Part shown: piece by piece, positions 51,697-61,339 of the stretch
How the letters are laid out: each line of letters begins with the position of its first letter
How positions within the stretch are numbered: position 1 is the stretch's first letter
NCBI RefSeq assembly: GCF_023983475.1
Contig: NZ_CP092712.1
Coordinates: 2,046,001 to 2,110,000, forward strand
Direction: 5' to 3'
DNA: 64,000 nt
Origin: Aliivibrio fischeri ATCC 7744 = JCM 18803 = DSM 507
GTDB lineage: Bacteria > Pseudomonadota > Gammaproteobacteria > Enterobacterales > Vibrionaceae
Made by a program: the position numbers and the translations under genes
Notes under the pieces: model-generated
Database searches by the model: none
What the model was told of the DNA's origin: nothing
What the model saw: the letters and a program-made list of their open reading frames with translations, nothing else

Positions 51697-52167
51697 TTAT
51701 GGTTGTTGTAACCAAAGCAGCTCACTTTTCCCGGTTGTATATGAATATTCAACACAAGACATTGCAGATGTTGGGAACATCGGAGGCATAATTCCCGGAA
51801 CAAAATCAGCAGTAAGATAGCCAACTAATGGCAAGTGAGATACCAACAAAATATTCTCAATATCCTCAACGCTACCTAAGGCTTTTACATATTCAACCAC
51901 ATCATCTGAATCACCATAAGGAGTAATGTCTTCACATATTTCTACTTTGGCATCCGTCACATTCAAAATTGGCTTAATCGTATTCCACGTTTGTTGTGCT
52001 CGCACATAAGGACTAACTAATACATAATCAAATTGTACTTTATGTTCAGCCATCAACCATTGCGCTATTTTCGCAGATTGGCTTTCACCATGAGCGGTTA
52101 AATTGCGCTCTTCATCTGAAGGTGCATAAGCTTCTGCCTCACCGTGACGCATTATGAATACTTTCAT
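51697..52167 (-). CDS. sixA: Phosphohistidine phosphatase SixA
   Basis: 156 residues, histidine-phosphatase superfamily with the RHGEAEAY motif (catalytic His8). SixA dephosphorylates phosphohistidine of the nitrogen PTS protein NPr, and earlier of ArcB. Located near fadIJ, as in E. coli (sixA-fadJ-fadI), but here an M16 protease gene intervenes and orientation relative to fadIJ is the same. Confidence 0.94.
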   Translation of the reverse strand: MKVFIMRHGEAEAYAPSDEERNLTAHGESQSAKIAQWLMAEHKVQFDYVLVSPYVRAQQTWNTIKPILNVTDAKVEICEDITPYGDSDDVVEYVKALGSVEDIENILLVSHLPLVGYLTADFVPGIMPPMFPTSAMSCVEYSYTTGKSELLWLQQP

Positions 52168-52318
52168 TTATTCATTCTCAAATCATTACTAACTTCACAA
52201 TAGTAGCAAGCAATAGTAAAAATAGGAAAGAGAGAGTTTGCTAGTCTGTGGTATCAGCGCCATAATTGATAAAATAATTATACAAATAATGTCAAAAGAG
52301 TTAGCCATTATATTCAAT

Positions 52319-52342
52319 TGGTTATCTTATTATTGATAACCA
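52319..52342. repeat. TGGTTATC...GATAACCA inverted repeat before the M16 protease
   Basis: Perfect 8-bp arms 8 bp apart, about 70 bp before the start codon. It resembles a degenerate Fur box but only about 13 of 19 bases agree. The same TGGTTAT/ATAACCA arms occur upstream of cspD. Confidence 0.4.
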
Positions 52343-52411
52343 TTGTTAAACTCTGCATTCAATAATTGACTATAAAAATAAAGTCCTTACGCCTTAAAAC
52401 AGGAGCACCCT

Positions 52412-55189
52412 GTGCATATCAGTCCGAATGATAAAAAACATTACCGCTTAATTGAGCTTGATAACAAATTGCCTGTCTTGCTCATTCAGGATGAAACAGC
52501 ACCACGCTCAGCCGCCGCCCTTTCTGTTAATGTCGGTCACTTTGATGATCCTGATGATCGACAAGGCCTTGCTCACTTTTTAGAGCATATGCTGTTTCTT
52601 GGTACACAAAAATACCCAAAAGTTGGGGAATTCCACTCTTTCATTAATCAGCAAGGTGGCTCTAATAACGCATGGACAGGAACCGAAAATACCACCTTCT
52701 TTTTTGAAGTCTCGCATTCAGCGTTTGAAGAAGGACTGGATCGTTTTGGTCAATTTTTCTACGCCTCTTTATTCAATGAGGAAGCTGTAGATAAAGAACG
52801 TAATGCCGTTGATTCAGAGTATAAACTCAAACTAAAAGATGACGTTCGCCGTATTTATCAAGTTCATAAAGAAACCGTTAACCAAGCCCACCCTTTCTCT
52901 AAATTCTCCGTTGGTAGCATTGACACATTAGCAGATAAAGAAAACTCATCTATTCGTGATGAAATGCTCGCTTTTTATCAAGCACATTATTCTGCCGATT
53001 TAATGACTGCTGTTGTACTTGGTAACCGTCCTCTTTGTGAGTTAGAGCTATTAGCAACTCAATCTTTTGCATCCATCCCCAATCAAAACCTTGGACATAA
53101 AGAAATTGATGTTTCTTATGTCACACCAAAAGAACAAGGTTGCTGGATTAACATTGAACCGCTAAAAGAAGTTAGAAAGCTAAGTCTTGCGTTTCATTTA
53201 CCTAATCAAGATCGTTTTTATAAAACAAAACCCCTTAACTATCTTGGACATCTACTTGGCTATGAAGGTGATGGTAGCTTAATGCTTTACCTGAAAAAGT
53301 TAGGGTATATTCATTCATTAACTGCAGGTGGTGGGGTAAGCGGAAGTAACTTCAGAGAATTTACTCTTTCTTTTAATCTAACCGAAAAAGGCATGCTTCA
53401 TCTTGATGAGATCATTCTCAATACCTATCAGTATATTGAATTGATTAAACAACAAGGTCTTGATGAGTGGCGCTACAATGAAAAGAAAGCAGTATTAGAA
53501 TCCGCATTTCAATTCCAAGAAAAAACTAAACCTCTTGATTTAGTCAGCCACTTAGTTATGAATTTACAGCGTTATCATAAAGAAGATGCCATGTACGCTG
53601 ATTACATGATGGAAGGTTATCATGAACAACACGTTCTCGATCTACTTGAGCAATTTACTCCTGAAAAAATGCGAGTCACTCTCGTAGCTCAAGATTTACA
53701 ATATGATCGTAAAGATAAGTGGTATCACACCCCTTACTCTGTTCAGCCATTAAGTGAAGCCCAAATAAAGAGTTGGAGTCATGCTGAACTGCATCCTGAA
53801 CTTCATTTGCCAGAGAAAAACCCTTATATCTGCTATGATTTAGAGCCTCAAGAATTAAAAGAAACCACCGTTCTTCCAACATTACTTGAAGACCTACCTG
53901 GTTTTCGCCTATGGCATAAGCAAGAAGAAGAATTCCGTGTGCCAAAAGGCATGGTATACATTGCAATAGATAGCCCACATGCCATTTCTGATCCAAGAAA
54001 AATAGTAAAAACACGCTTATGCGTTGAAATGCTTATGGACGCACTCAGTGAGCAAACTTACCAAGCTGAAATTGCAGGAATGGGGTATAACCTATATTGC
54101 CATCAAGGAGGCGTAACATTAACGCTTTCTGGCTTTAGTCAAAAACAGCCCTTATTACTGGATGTGATATTAAAACGTTTTTCTACACGTGAATTCAGCG
54201 CTGAACGATTTGAGTTTATAAAAAATCAATTGATCCGTCATTGGGGAAATGCATCAAAAGAACGTCCAATTTCACAGCTTTTCAATGCATTATCTGGGAT
54301 TTTACAACCAAATAACCCTCCATACCCTGTACTTCTTGAAGCATTAGAAAGTATTGAAGTGGATGATTTACCGAATTTTGTTCAAGCTATGTTCGCGGAA
54401 TTACACGTTGAGATGTTTGTCTATGGCGATTGGACTAAAGAACAAGCATTGGAATTAGGTCGTTCTTTAAAAGATACCCTACGAATGCAAAATCAAACTT
54501 ATGGCGAATCATTCCGTCCATTGGTGATGCTTGGGGAATCAGGAACATTCCAAAGAGAATTAATCTGTGATCATTCTGATTCTGCGCTTTTAGTTTATTA
54601 TCAATCTCCGCAAGAAGATCCTCGCAGTTTTGCCCTTTATACTCTTGCAAACCATTTAATGTCGGCTTCCTTTTTCCATGAGATCCGTACAAAGCAGCAA
54701 CTAGGTTATATGGTAGGAACAGGAAATTTACCTCTTAATAAGCATCCTGGATTAATTTTATACGTACAATCCCCAATGGCACCACCTGCTATTTTACTTG
54801 ATGCTATTGATGAATTTTTAAATGCTTTTTATATGGTGTTATTAGAGTTAAATGAACACCAATGGCAATCCAGTAAACAAGGGTTAATCGATCAGATATC
54901 AGATCCTGATACCAATTTACGAAGCCGAGCTCAACGTTTATGGACATGCATAGGAAATAAAGACACGAATTTTGATCATAAAGAGCGTGTCACTGAGGAG
55001 CTTAAGAGTTTAACAAGAATTGAAATGATCCGTTTTGTCGTTGGCATATTAAAACCAAGAACAGCAAATCGTTTAATCATGCATTCTCAAGGAACGGAAC
55101 ACCAGCAATATGACCGCTTAGATGTTGGCTTTGAAATTGATTCTATTGACCAATTTCAGCTAAGAAAAAAAGACATCAACCTCGGTTAA
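52412..55189 (+). CDS. ptrA: M16-family zinc metalloprotease (protease III / insulinase type)
   Basis: 925 residues, homologous to E. coli Ptr (pitrilysin) and insulysin. The inverted zinc motif HFLEH (His55, Glu58, His59) is intact, followed by GTQKYPKVGEFHSFINQQGG and the distal Glu (DKERNAVDSEY). Four homologous half-domains are expected over this length. No signal peptide is visible, unlike E. coli Ptr, so it is probably cytoplasmic. Starts GTG 52412 with AGGAG upstream. Confidence 0.9.
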   Translation: MHISPNDKKHYRLIELDNKLPVLLIQDETAPRSAAALSVNVGHFDDPDDRQGLAHFLEHMLFLGTQKYPKVGEFHSFINQQGGSNNAWTGTENTTFFFEVSHSAFEEGLDRFGQFFYASLFNEEAVDKERNAVDSEYKLKLKDDVRRIYQVHKETVNQAHPFSKFSVGSIDTLADKENSSIRDEMLAFYQAHYSADLMTAVVLGNRPLCELELLATQSFASIPNQNLGHKEIDVSYVTPKEQGCWINIEPLKEVRKLSLAFHLPNQDRFYKTKPLNYLGHLLGYEGDGSLMLYLKKLGYIHSLTAGGGVSGSNFREFTLSFNLTEKGMLHLDEIILNTYQYIELIKQQGLDEWRYNEKKAVLESAFQFQEKTKPLDLVSHLVMNLQRYHKEDAMYADYMMEGYHEQHVLDLLEQFTPEKMRVTLVAQDLQYDRKDKWYHTPYSVQPLSEAQIKSWSHAELHPELHLPEKNPYICYDLEPQELKETTVLPTLLEDLPGFRLWHKQEEEFRVPKGMVYIAIDSPHAISDPRKIVKTRLCVEMLMDALSEQTYQAEIAGMGYNLYCHQGGVTLTLSGFSQKQPLLLDVILKRFSTREFSAERFEFIKNQLIRHWGNASKERPISQLFNALSGILQPNNPPYPVLLEALESIEVDDLPNFVQAMFAELHVEMFVYGDWTKEQALELGRSLKDTLRMQNQTYGESFRPLVMLGESGTFQRELICDHSDSALLVYYQSPQEDPRSFALYTLANHLMSASFFHEIRTKQQLGYMVGTGNLPLNKHPGLILYVQSPMAPPAILLDAIDEFLNAFYMVLLELNEHQWQSSKQGLIDQISDPDTNLRSRAQRLWTCIGNKDTNFDHKERVTEELKSLTRIEMIRFVVGILKPRTANRLIMHSQGTEHQQYDRLDVGFEIDSIDQFQLRKKDINLG

Positions 55190-55215
55190 TAATCTAAAAT
55201 TCACGCCATAAAAAT

Positions 55216-55240
55216 AAGGCCATCACAACGATGGCCTTTT
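55216..55240. terminator. Bidirectional terminator between the M16 protease and fadJ
   Basis: AAGGCCATC / GATGGCCTT stem with T tail on both strands. Confidence 0.78.
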
Positions 55241-55256
55241 AATTACATTGATATTA

Positions 55257-57356
55257 TTACTCAATAAATCGATCACCGTATTTATCGGCATAGTTTCTCA
55301 TTAAGGTCGCTAACTTCTCTTCCCCTAACGTATTCATATAAGTAAAAGGACCACCTAAAAATGGTGGGAAACCAATACCAAAAATAGCACCGATATCACC
55401 ATCTCTTTCAGAAGCGATTATTCCTTCATCTAAACAACGTTTTGCCTCTGCCAACATAGGTAATACGCAACGCATTGCGATTTCATTTTTGCTTAGTTGT
55501 GACTGCGGCTTGATATTTAATAAGGTATAAACCTCTTGATCAGGTTCTTTCTTTTTCCCTTTATAAACATAAAATCCACGTTTTGTTTTTTTGCCCAATC
55601 GCTTATCGTCAATTAAGGTCTGAAATACATCAGGGCTTCGGAATCTATCTCCTAACTCCGCTTCCAATATCGGCATAATTTTCGCGCCAATATCAACTCC
55701 AACCTCATCTAATAATGAAATAGGCCCAACAGGAAATCCAAAATCCAATAAGGCTTCATCGAGCACCTCAATTGGCTCTCCGGCAAGTAACAGACGTGCC
55801 GCCTCATTCATATAAGGCGCAAGGATACGATTAACATAAAAGCCCGCAGAATCTTTTACAACAATAGGCGTTTTACCTTGTTGCTTAGCCAAAGCCACTA
55901 CGGTTGAAATAGTTTCATCACTGGTTGCTGCATGGGGAATTACCTCAACCAATGGCATTTTTTCAACTGGACTAAAATAGTGTAGGCCAACAATGTTTTC
56001 AGGCTTTTGTGCTCCTTCGGCTATTTGGCCTATAGGAAGCGAAGACGTATTGGTTGCAAAAATAACGTCTTCTTTGCCTTGTGCTTGTACTGCTTTTACC
56101 ATCTCTTGTTTTAGGTTTAAATCTTCAAATACGGCTTCAACAACCACATCTAACTTTTTAAAACCGTCAAACTCCGTCACTCCAGTTAGTTGCAACATTT
56201 GCTGTTGTAATTGCGCTTTTGAAATAATTCGGCGCTTTCTCAGCGTATCTAATCGTTGATAGTGATATTGGTAAGCATTAAGTAATCCATCATTATTGAT
56301 GTCTTTTATTGTTACTTTCTTTTTCGCTTTAGCAATAGAAACATGGGCAATACCTCCTCCCATTAATCCACCACCTAGTATCCCAACATAATCGATGGAT
56401 TTAGGTTCAGCGTCACTGCCTTTTTCCTTTTTCATCTCTGTCATGGCAAAGAATAAAGAGCGTAATGCCGCCGATTCTGGCGTCATGGCCAATCGAGCAA
56501 ATTGTTCAGCCTCTCGTTGTAATCCTTTTTTCATCCCTTTATCTAAACCATGCTCGATACTATCTAAAATAGCGGCAATGGCAGGATAATTACCACGAGC
56601 TTTTTTCTGTGCTTGTTTTTCCGCTTGCGAAAAAATGACATTACGTCCTAATGGATTTCGAGATACCCCCCATTCTTTTGCACTCAATTTACGTTTCGCT
56701 TTTTTCTTTAAAGCAAAGCCCGCAGCTATACGAGACAAAATAGTATGAGGAACAGAAGCATCTACTACGCCTAATTTCAGTGCTTTTTTAGGTCTTAGTT
56801 GCTTACCCGTTAAGATAATATCCAAACTTGGCAGTAACCCAATTAATCGTGGTAATCGCTGAGTTCCACCTGAACCTGGGAGTAACCCTAATTGAACCTC
56901 AGGTAAACCGAGCTTGGTTTTATTATCATCACTACAAACACGATAATCACATGCTAAAGCTAGCTCTAATCCACCTCCTAGGCATGGACCATGTATTGCT
57001 GCAACCGTAGCGAATGGAAGATCTTCAATCCGCTGAAATAATTGCTGTCCTTTTTCAGCCAACGCTTGTGCTTCTGAGGCATTTTGGCAATTAGCTATCA
57101 TATTAATATCAGCGCCTGCGATAAAATTATCGGGCTTACCTGATTGAATCACTAGTCCTTTAATGTGCGCTTGTTGCTCTTCAATCTCATCTAAAACTTG
57201 AGTCACTTGCTCAGCAAAAGCGGCTTGGAATGTATTCATTTTTTCATTCGGAACATCGATGGTTAACCATGCAATTTGGTCATCATCTTTAGTCCATGCA
57301 AATGCACTGGTATTTTTAACGGCTTCAAGCGTATTATTTTTCGTTTCTAACGTCAT
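55257..57356 (-). CDS. fadJ: Fatty acid oxidation complex alpha subunit FadJ
   Basis: 699-residue multifunctional enzyme: N-terminal enoyl-CoA hydratase/isomerase ([35 protein letters not shown]) and C-terminal 3-hydroxyacyl-CoA dehydrogenase (NAD motif [26 protein letters not shown]). FadJ with FadI works in anaerobic-type beta-oxidation. Its ATG overlaps the fadI stop as TAATG, so the two are translationally coupled. Confidence 0.95.
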   Translation of the reverse strand: MTLETKNNTLEAVKNTSAFAWTKDDDQIAWLTIDVPNEKMNTFQAAFAEQVTQVLDEIEEQQAHIKGLVIQSGKPDNFIAGADINMIANCQNASEAQALAEKGQQLFQRIEDLPFATVAAIHGPCLGGGLELALACDYRVCSDDNKTKLGLPEVQLGLLPGSGGTQRLPRLIGLLPSLDIILTGKQLRPKKALKLGVVDASVPHTILSRIAAGFALKKKAKRKLSAKEWGVSRNPLGRNVIFSQAEKQAQKKARGNYPAIAAILDSIEHGLDKGMKKGLQREAEQFARLAMTPESAALRSLFFAMTEMKKEKGSDAEPKSIDYVGILGGGLMGGGIAHVSIAKAKKKVTIKDINNDGLLNAYQYHYQRLDTLRKRRIISKAQLQQQMLQLTGVTEFDGFKKLDVVVEAVFEDLNLKQEMVKAVQAQGKEDVIFATNTSSLPIGQIAEGAQKPENIVGLHYFSPVEKMPLVEVIPHAATSDETISTVVALAKQQGKTPIVVKDSAGFYVNRILAPYMNEAARLLLAGEPIEVLDEALLDFGFPVGPISLLDEVGVDIGAKIMPILEAELGDRFRSPDVFQTLIDDKRLGKKTKRGFYVYKGKKKEPDQEVYTLLNIKPQSQLSKNEIAMRCVLPMLAEAKRCLDEGIIASERDGDIGAIFGIGFPPFLGGPFTYMNTLGEEKLATLMRNYADKYGDRFIE

Positions 57357-58684
57357 TATTCAACCTCCAACACCATTGCTGCACCTAAACCACCAGCGGC
57401 ACAAGCCGTATTTAATCCTAATCCACCACCACGACGTTTTAATTCTCGTAATGTTTGAATGATCATTCTGGCTCCTGTTGCTGCAAATGGATGTCCATAA
57501 GCAATTGACCCACCAAGGACATTAAATTTATCCATATCAATTTCGCCAATGGCTTTATCTCTACCTAAACATTCTCTAGTAAATTTGTTTGAAGCAAACA
57601 TTTTCACATTTGAAAGAGTTTGTGCTGCAAAAGCTTCATGCATATCAATTAAGGTAAGGTCTGATAATGAAATTCCCGCTTTATCCAAAGCCATTGGCGT
57701 CGCATAAGATGGTCCCATTAACATATCGTGATGCACATCTATCGCACTGAACGCAAACGAACGAATATAACCTAATGGTTCATAACCTAATTCTTTTGCT
57801 CGTTTTTCACTCATTAATAATAAAGCGGCGCCACCATCCGTTAATGGCGTACTATTAGCTGCAGTGACTGAACCATATTTACGATCAAATGCAGGGCGCA
57901 ATTTGGCATAACTTGCTAGTTCTGAATCATGACGAATATTATTATCATGATCTAACCACGCGGTATAAGGTTCAGGAAAAGCGGTCATTACTTCATCTTG
58001 AATAAGCCCATCTTTCCATGCTTTGGCTGCAAGTGTATGTGAACGGTGTGCTAGTGCATCTTGTTCTTCGCGTGTTATTCCGTGACTTTTAGCCATTTGT
58101 TCTGCTGTTTGTCCCATAGAAATTCCCGTTGAATACTCAGCTACAGCAGGAGGAACAGGAGCAATATCTTTTAATGATAAAGTGCGAAGAAGTGATAACT
58201 TTTGGTAAACGGTTTTTGTTTTACTAAGAGCAAGTAAAGTAGAAGCTAACTTTTTAGAGACACCAATAGGCAATACAGAGGAAGAATCTGCACCACCAGC
58301 AATACCAATATCAATCGTGCCGGCCATGATACTTTCAACCACATTTGCCGTCGTTTGAAAACTGGTCGCACAAGCTCTAGTCACACTGTAAGCATCAGTA
58401 CCTATATTCATCCCCGTACCCAAAACAATTTCGCGAGCAATATTCGGAGCTTCTGGCATTTGTACCACTTGGCCAAACACGACTTGATCAATTAATTTAG
58501 GGTCAATATCCGTTTTATCCATTAATGCCTTTACCGCTAACTTACCAAGATCTACAGCTGGTGTAGTGCTGAATGCTGTAGATTGTTTAGCAAACGGAGT
58601 TCGAATGCCTGATACAACAGCAATACGATCACCTTGTCGTGTCGTTAACGGTTGATACTTACTTGAATTTAAGCTGTTTGACAT
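57356..58684 (-). CDS. fadI: Acetyl-CoA acyltransferase FadI (3-ketoacyl-CoA thiolase)
   Basis: Thiolase of the FadIJ complex, about 442 residues. Active-site Cys105 in [11 protein letters not shown], the His of [16 protein letters not shown] and the C-terminal Cys of [12 protein letters not shown] complete the triad. The frame extends to 58699, but AAGGAG before ATG 58684 (MSNSLNSS) marks the start. A FadR-like box lies 23-39 bp upstream, so fatty acyl-CoA control is likely. Confidence 0.95.
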   Translation of the reverse strand: MSNSLNSSKYQPLTTRQGDRIAVVSGIRTPFAKQSTAFSTTPAVDLGKLAVKALMDKTDIDPKLIDQVVFGQVVQMPEAPNIAREIVLGTGMNIGTDAYSVTRACATSFQTTANVVESIMAGTIDIGIAGGADSSSVLPIGVSKKLASTLLALSKTKTVYQKLSLLRTLSLKDIAPVPPAVAEYSTGISMGQTAEQMAKSHGITREEQDALAHRSHTLAAKAWKDGLIQDEVMTAFPEPYTAWLDHDNNIRHDSELASYAKLRPAFDRKYGSVTAANSTPLTDGGAALLLMSEKRAKELGYEPLGYIRSFAFSAIDVHHDMLMGPSYATPMALDKAGISLSDLTLIDMHEAFAAQTLSNVKMFASNKFTRECLGRDKAIGEIDMDKFNVLGGSIAYGHPFAATGARMIIQTLRELKRRGGGLGLNTACAAGGLGAAMVLEVE

Positions 58685-58706
58685 TGCTTCTCCTTGCATA
58701 CATCAA

Positions 58707-58723
58707 AGGTGGTCAGACCTCAA
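58707..58723 (-). promoter_or_regulatory. FadR-like operator upstream of fadI
   Basis: AGGTGGTCAGACCTCAA contains the palindromic FadR core GGTCNGACC, just before the fadIJ coding region. 12 of 17 positions agree with the E. coli consensus AGCTGGTCCGAYNTGTT, with the core intact. Confidence 0.65.
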
Positions 58724-58899
58724 ATTGTAACCAAGTTGTTAATAAGATATAGTGATGATAATCACAGGCTCATCATAGAATAATGAATTTGGTCATGGGC
58801 TTAATTAAACGATAAATAGCAATACTTTTATTGGTATATAAATTTCGAGGTTATAGATAAGATATTAAGGAGGTTTTTGATCTAATTCTGTTTTTTTGG

Positions 58900-58929
58900 T
58901 AAAAAAAAACCACATCAGTCGATGTGGTC
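58900..58929 (-). terminator. Strong minus-strand terminator without an annotated gene upstream
   Basis: ACCACATC / GATGTGGT stem with 4-base loop; on the minus strand nine T residues follow. There is no minus-strand coding gene between here and fadL, which is why a small RNA is suspected. Confidence 0.85.
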
Positions 58930-59085
58930 AGAATAAAAAACAATTAACGAGTAGCCAATTGTAAAAATCAGTTTCACCTGATAAGGAGAAAGTAAAGTCA
59001 GCCTTCAAAAGGAAATGTTATCTTGCTCAACGGGTTGATTACTCAACCAGATAACGAGATTAACTATAACGTTAATCTCAATTCA
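58900..59085 (-). ncRNA. Candidate Hfq-type small RNA upstream of fadI
   Basis: Read on the minus strand, this non-coding stretch has a perfect 9-bp hairpin (GAGATTAAC / GTTAATCTC, 59056-59079), a 6-bp hairpin (GGTTGA / TCAACC, 59033-59048), two CU-rich unpaired segments (complement of 59006-59017 and 58980-58997) that resemble anti-Shine-Dalgarno seeds, and a final terminator. No minus-strand ORF longer than a few codons is present. The terminator would end transcription about 200 bp before fadI, so this is not simply the fadI leader. The 5' end is uncertain; no clear promoter was found, the best guess lying near 59130-59175. Confidence 0.5.
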
Positions 59086-59565
59086 TTTATTGAAATAGAT
59101 CAATTTTATGTTCTTTTACTACTTTTTGGTCTTATGAATACAAAATCCACCTTCCGTTCATCAAACTGATGTTTTTTCCTCATCATAAAATTAAAATACA
59201 AAAACGGGTTAAAAATCACGATTTTTCATTTAGTTAACCATTTTTTTGACGCTCAGTTAGAGTATAAGCTCTACTTTGACTTAAATGGACAATCTATAAC
59301 TTTAAAATCAACAAGTTATAAATATAAAAATAAAAATTAAAAAGCACAAAAAATAGAGTTAAAGCTCTATTAACATCAATTAGAATGCCATTTACGAACA
59401 AATCACGCCCAGATCACGAATTTTAACGATTTTTTCGCAGTGGTCGGATTTGTCGTCTATGCTCAGATCGTTATTATCTCGCCATCGAGATTTAAGTCTC
59501 AACTAAATAAATCTTTTCAGTCTTGAGAATTGAAAGGAAATAACAATACACGGAATATAATAATT
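59086..59565. other. Remaining fadI-fadL gap
   Basis: About 480 bp, AT-rich, without ORFs. Besides the FadR-like site at 59438-59454 it must hold the fadL promoter and that of the candidate minus-strand RNA; I cannot assign either precisely. Confidence 0.3.
59438..59454 (+). promoter_or_regulatory. FadR-like operator upstream of the first fadL
   Basis: CAGTGGTCGGATTTGTC keeps the TGGTCNGAYNTGT core of the FadR consensus. About 110 bp before the fadL start codon. Confidence 0.6.
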
Positions 59566-60807
59566 ATGAATAAGAAGCGTCTGTTTTCAAAAACACTTCT
59601 AGCAGCAACCATCACTCTTGCAACACAACAAGCTACTGCTGCCGGTTTCCAACTAAACGCACAATCAGCAACAGGCCTAGGCCGTGCATTTGCTGGTGAT
59701 GCTGTAATCGCTGATAACGCATCAGTAATGTCACGTAATGCCGCTGCAATGGCTCTTTTTGATTCATCACAATTTTCAGCAGGCTTAAATTACATCGATA
59801 CAGATATCGAAGTAAGCGATGTTAAATATCTTGGCCAAGATGTAGATGATGCTAATAACGGCAGTGGTACTCCTGTTCCTAATATTTACTACATCCACCG
59901 TCTAAATGATAAATGGGCGTTTGGTGCTGGTATTTATTCAAACTTCGGAACTGAAAATAATTTTGATAACAGTTTTGGGAAAGGTTCTGGTTTCGGAATG
60001 GCTCCTGATGCGACAGTATTTGGTGGTACTACTGAAATTAAGAGTGTCAATTTCGCCCTAACTACATCATATCGAATCAACGAACAATGGAGCGTTGGTG
60101 GTGGTATTGATGTAATTTATGGTACAGGTGTTCTTAAAAGAGAAGCTGTACTTACTAACCCTGCAACCGGTGCCGAAATGGGTCGTGCAAGCCTAGTTGA
60201 TATCGATGCATCTGGAACAGGAGTTGGATTCAATTTAGGTACAGTATATGAACTTGATGAACGTAACCGTTTTGGTTTCTCATACCATTACAGCCCTGAA
60301 ATTGAAGCAGAAGATGGGAATCAAAAGGTAACACTACCTCTTCCTGACATGATTGAATTTTCTGGTTACCACGAAATCAAAGACACTAAATTTGCAGTGC
60401 ATTACTCTGTTCAATACATTGGTTGGAGTGACTTTGATAAAATTGAATTCACCAATAACCCAAGCGGTCTAAGTGAGAGCGTATATGATTGGCAAAATGG
60501 CATGCACTACGCAATTGGTGGTACTTATTTCCTAAACGACGCATGGACATTACGAGCAGGCTACATGTATGACACAGCAGCTCAAGATGAACTAACATCG
60601 ATTTCTGTACCTGATTCAGATCGTCAGTGGTTCTCAGCAGGCTTTAGCTACCACTTTGAGAAGAAACACACAATTGACTTCGGCTTTACTTACCTAATGG
60701 GCGATGATGTTGATGTAACTGAAAATGCTGCACCGGGCGTTGATTTAACAGCAACAACACACGCAGATGCAATTCTTGCTGGTGTTCAGTACAGCTACAG
60801 CTTCTAA
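59566..60807 (+). CDS. fadL: Outer-membrane long-chain fatty acid transporter, FadL family (copy 1)
   Basis: About 413 residues. Signal peptide MNKKRLFSKTLLAATITLATQQATA, mature N-terminus AGFQLNAQSATGLGRAFAGDAVIADNASVMSRNAA, the hatch/plug segment with the NPA-like motif replaced here by SRNAA, then 14-strand barrel sequence ending GVQYSYSF with C-terminal Phe. The longer frame from TTG 59530 would disrupt the signal peptide. Imports long-chain fatty acids; a FadR-like box lies upstream. Confidence 0.92.
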   Translation: MNKKRLFSKTLLAATITLATQQATAAGFQLNAQSATGLGRAFAGDAVIADNASVMSRNAAAMALFDSSQFSAGLNYIDTDIEVSDVKYLGQDVDDANNGSGTPVPNIYYIHRLNDKWAFGAGIYSNFGTENNFDNSFGKGSGFGMAPDATVFGGTTEIKSVNFALTTSYRINEQWSVGGGIDVIYGTGVLKREAVLTNPATGAEMGRASLVDIDASGTGVGFNLGTVYELDERNRFGFSYHYSPEIEAEDGNQKVTLPLPDMIEFSGYHEIKDTKFAVHYSVQYIGWSDFDKIEFTNNPSGLSESVYDWQNGMHYAIGGTYFLNDAWTLRAGYMYDTAAQDELTSISVPDSDRQWFSAGFSYHFEKKHTIDFGFTYLMGDDVDVTENAAPGVDLTATTHADAILAGVQYSYSF

Positions 60808-60833
60808 GATTCATTCTTAAAAGTGTCAATTCA

Positions 60834-60860
60834 AAAGGTCAGCGTATGCTGGCCTTTTTT
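60834..60860 (+). terminator. Terminator after fadL copy 1
   Basis: AAAGGTCAGC / GCTGGCCTTT stem with loop GTAT and T tail. Confidence 0.82.
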
Positions 60861-60898
60861 GATCTTGAAGGAACAGTATTTAGGACGCTTCGCTTCAA

Positions 60899-61079
60899 GG
60901 GGCTAGGGGCTAGGGGCTAGGAGCAAGTAAGAGCAGACAACCCCCTCTAACTCCCCCTTCTATTTACTTTATCGATCATCATGACTCATCAATCAAGGGG
61001 GAGAACCTTCTTTGATACCATACGTTCAGCGTTCTGAATCCTGCTCTTCCTAAACTCTAGTCCCTAAAAACTCGTTCCT
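60899..61079. repeat. Repeat element B with heptamer tandem repeat
   Basis: Three tandem copies of GGGGCTA (60899-60919) begin an interval containing nested inverted repeats: AAGAGCAG (60929-60936) with CTGCTCTT (61041-61048), and CTCCCCCTT with AAGGGGGAG. It ends with GTCCCTAAAAACTCGTTCCT (61060-61079), matching 18 of 20 bases of repeat element A. GC-rich compared with its surroundings. No ORF. Likely a dispersed miniature element. Confidence 0.65.
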
Positions 61080-61157
61080 GCCCATACCCCCCTAAAAAAT
61101 TCAGCGTACACATATACCCTCAAATACATATTCAGACCTACACCTGTACGCCCAAAT

Positions 61158-61174
61158 AACACATCCGACCAGAT
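61158..61174 (-). promoter_or_regulatory. FadR-like operator upstream of the second fadL
   Basis: The reverse complement ATCTGGTCGGATGTGTT agrees with AGCTGGTCCGAYNTGTT at 15 of 17 positions, the best FadR match in the window. About 165 bp before the start codon. Confidence 0.75.
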
Positions 61175-61339
61175 AAATACAGAAAATTTAGCTAATTTTG
61201 AAGTTTTTTGCAGAAAAAAGCCCTTAAAACACGAAAATATCGATTTTTTATTTGAAGTTTTTGCTCTAAAACGTATTATCCACCCCAACTAATCACCACC
61301 AAATTCAGCGAACACTTGAATTTGATTTTGGAATTTATA

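Noticed and set aside
52325-52343. Fur box upstream of the M16 protease
   Set aside because: Only about 13 of 19 positions match the consensus, near what AT-rich sequence gives by chance.
59015-59038. Seven-codon leader peptide on the plus strand (ATG 59015)
   Set aside because: The GGAA lies too close to the ATG, it does not precede an attenuator on that strand, and the strong hairpins fit the minus strand better.
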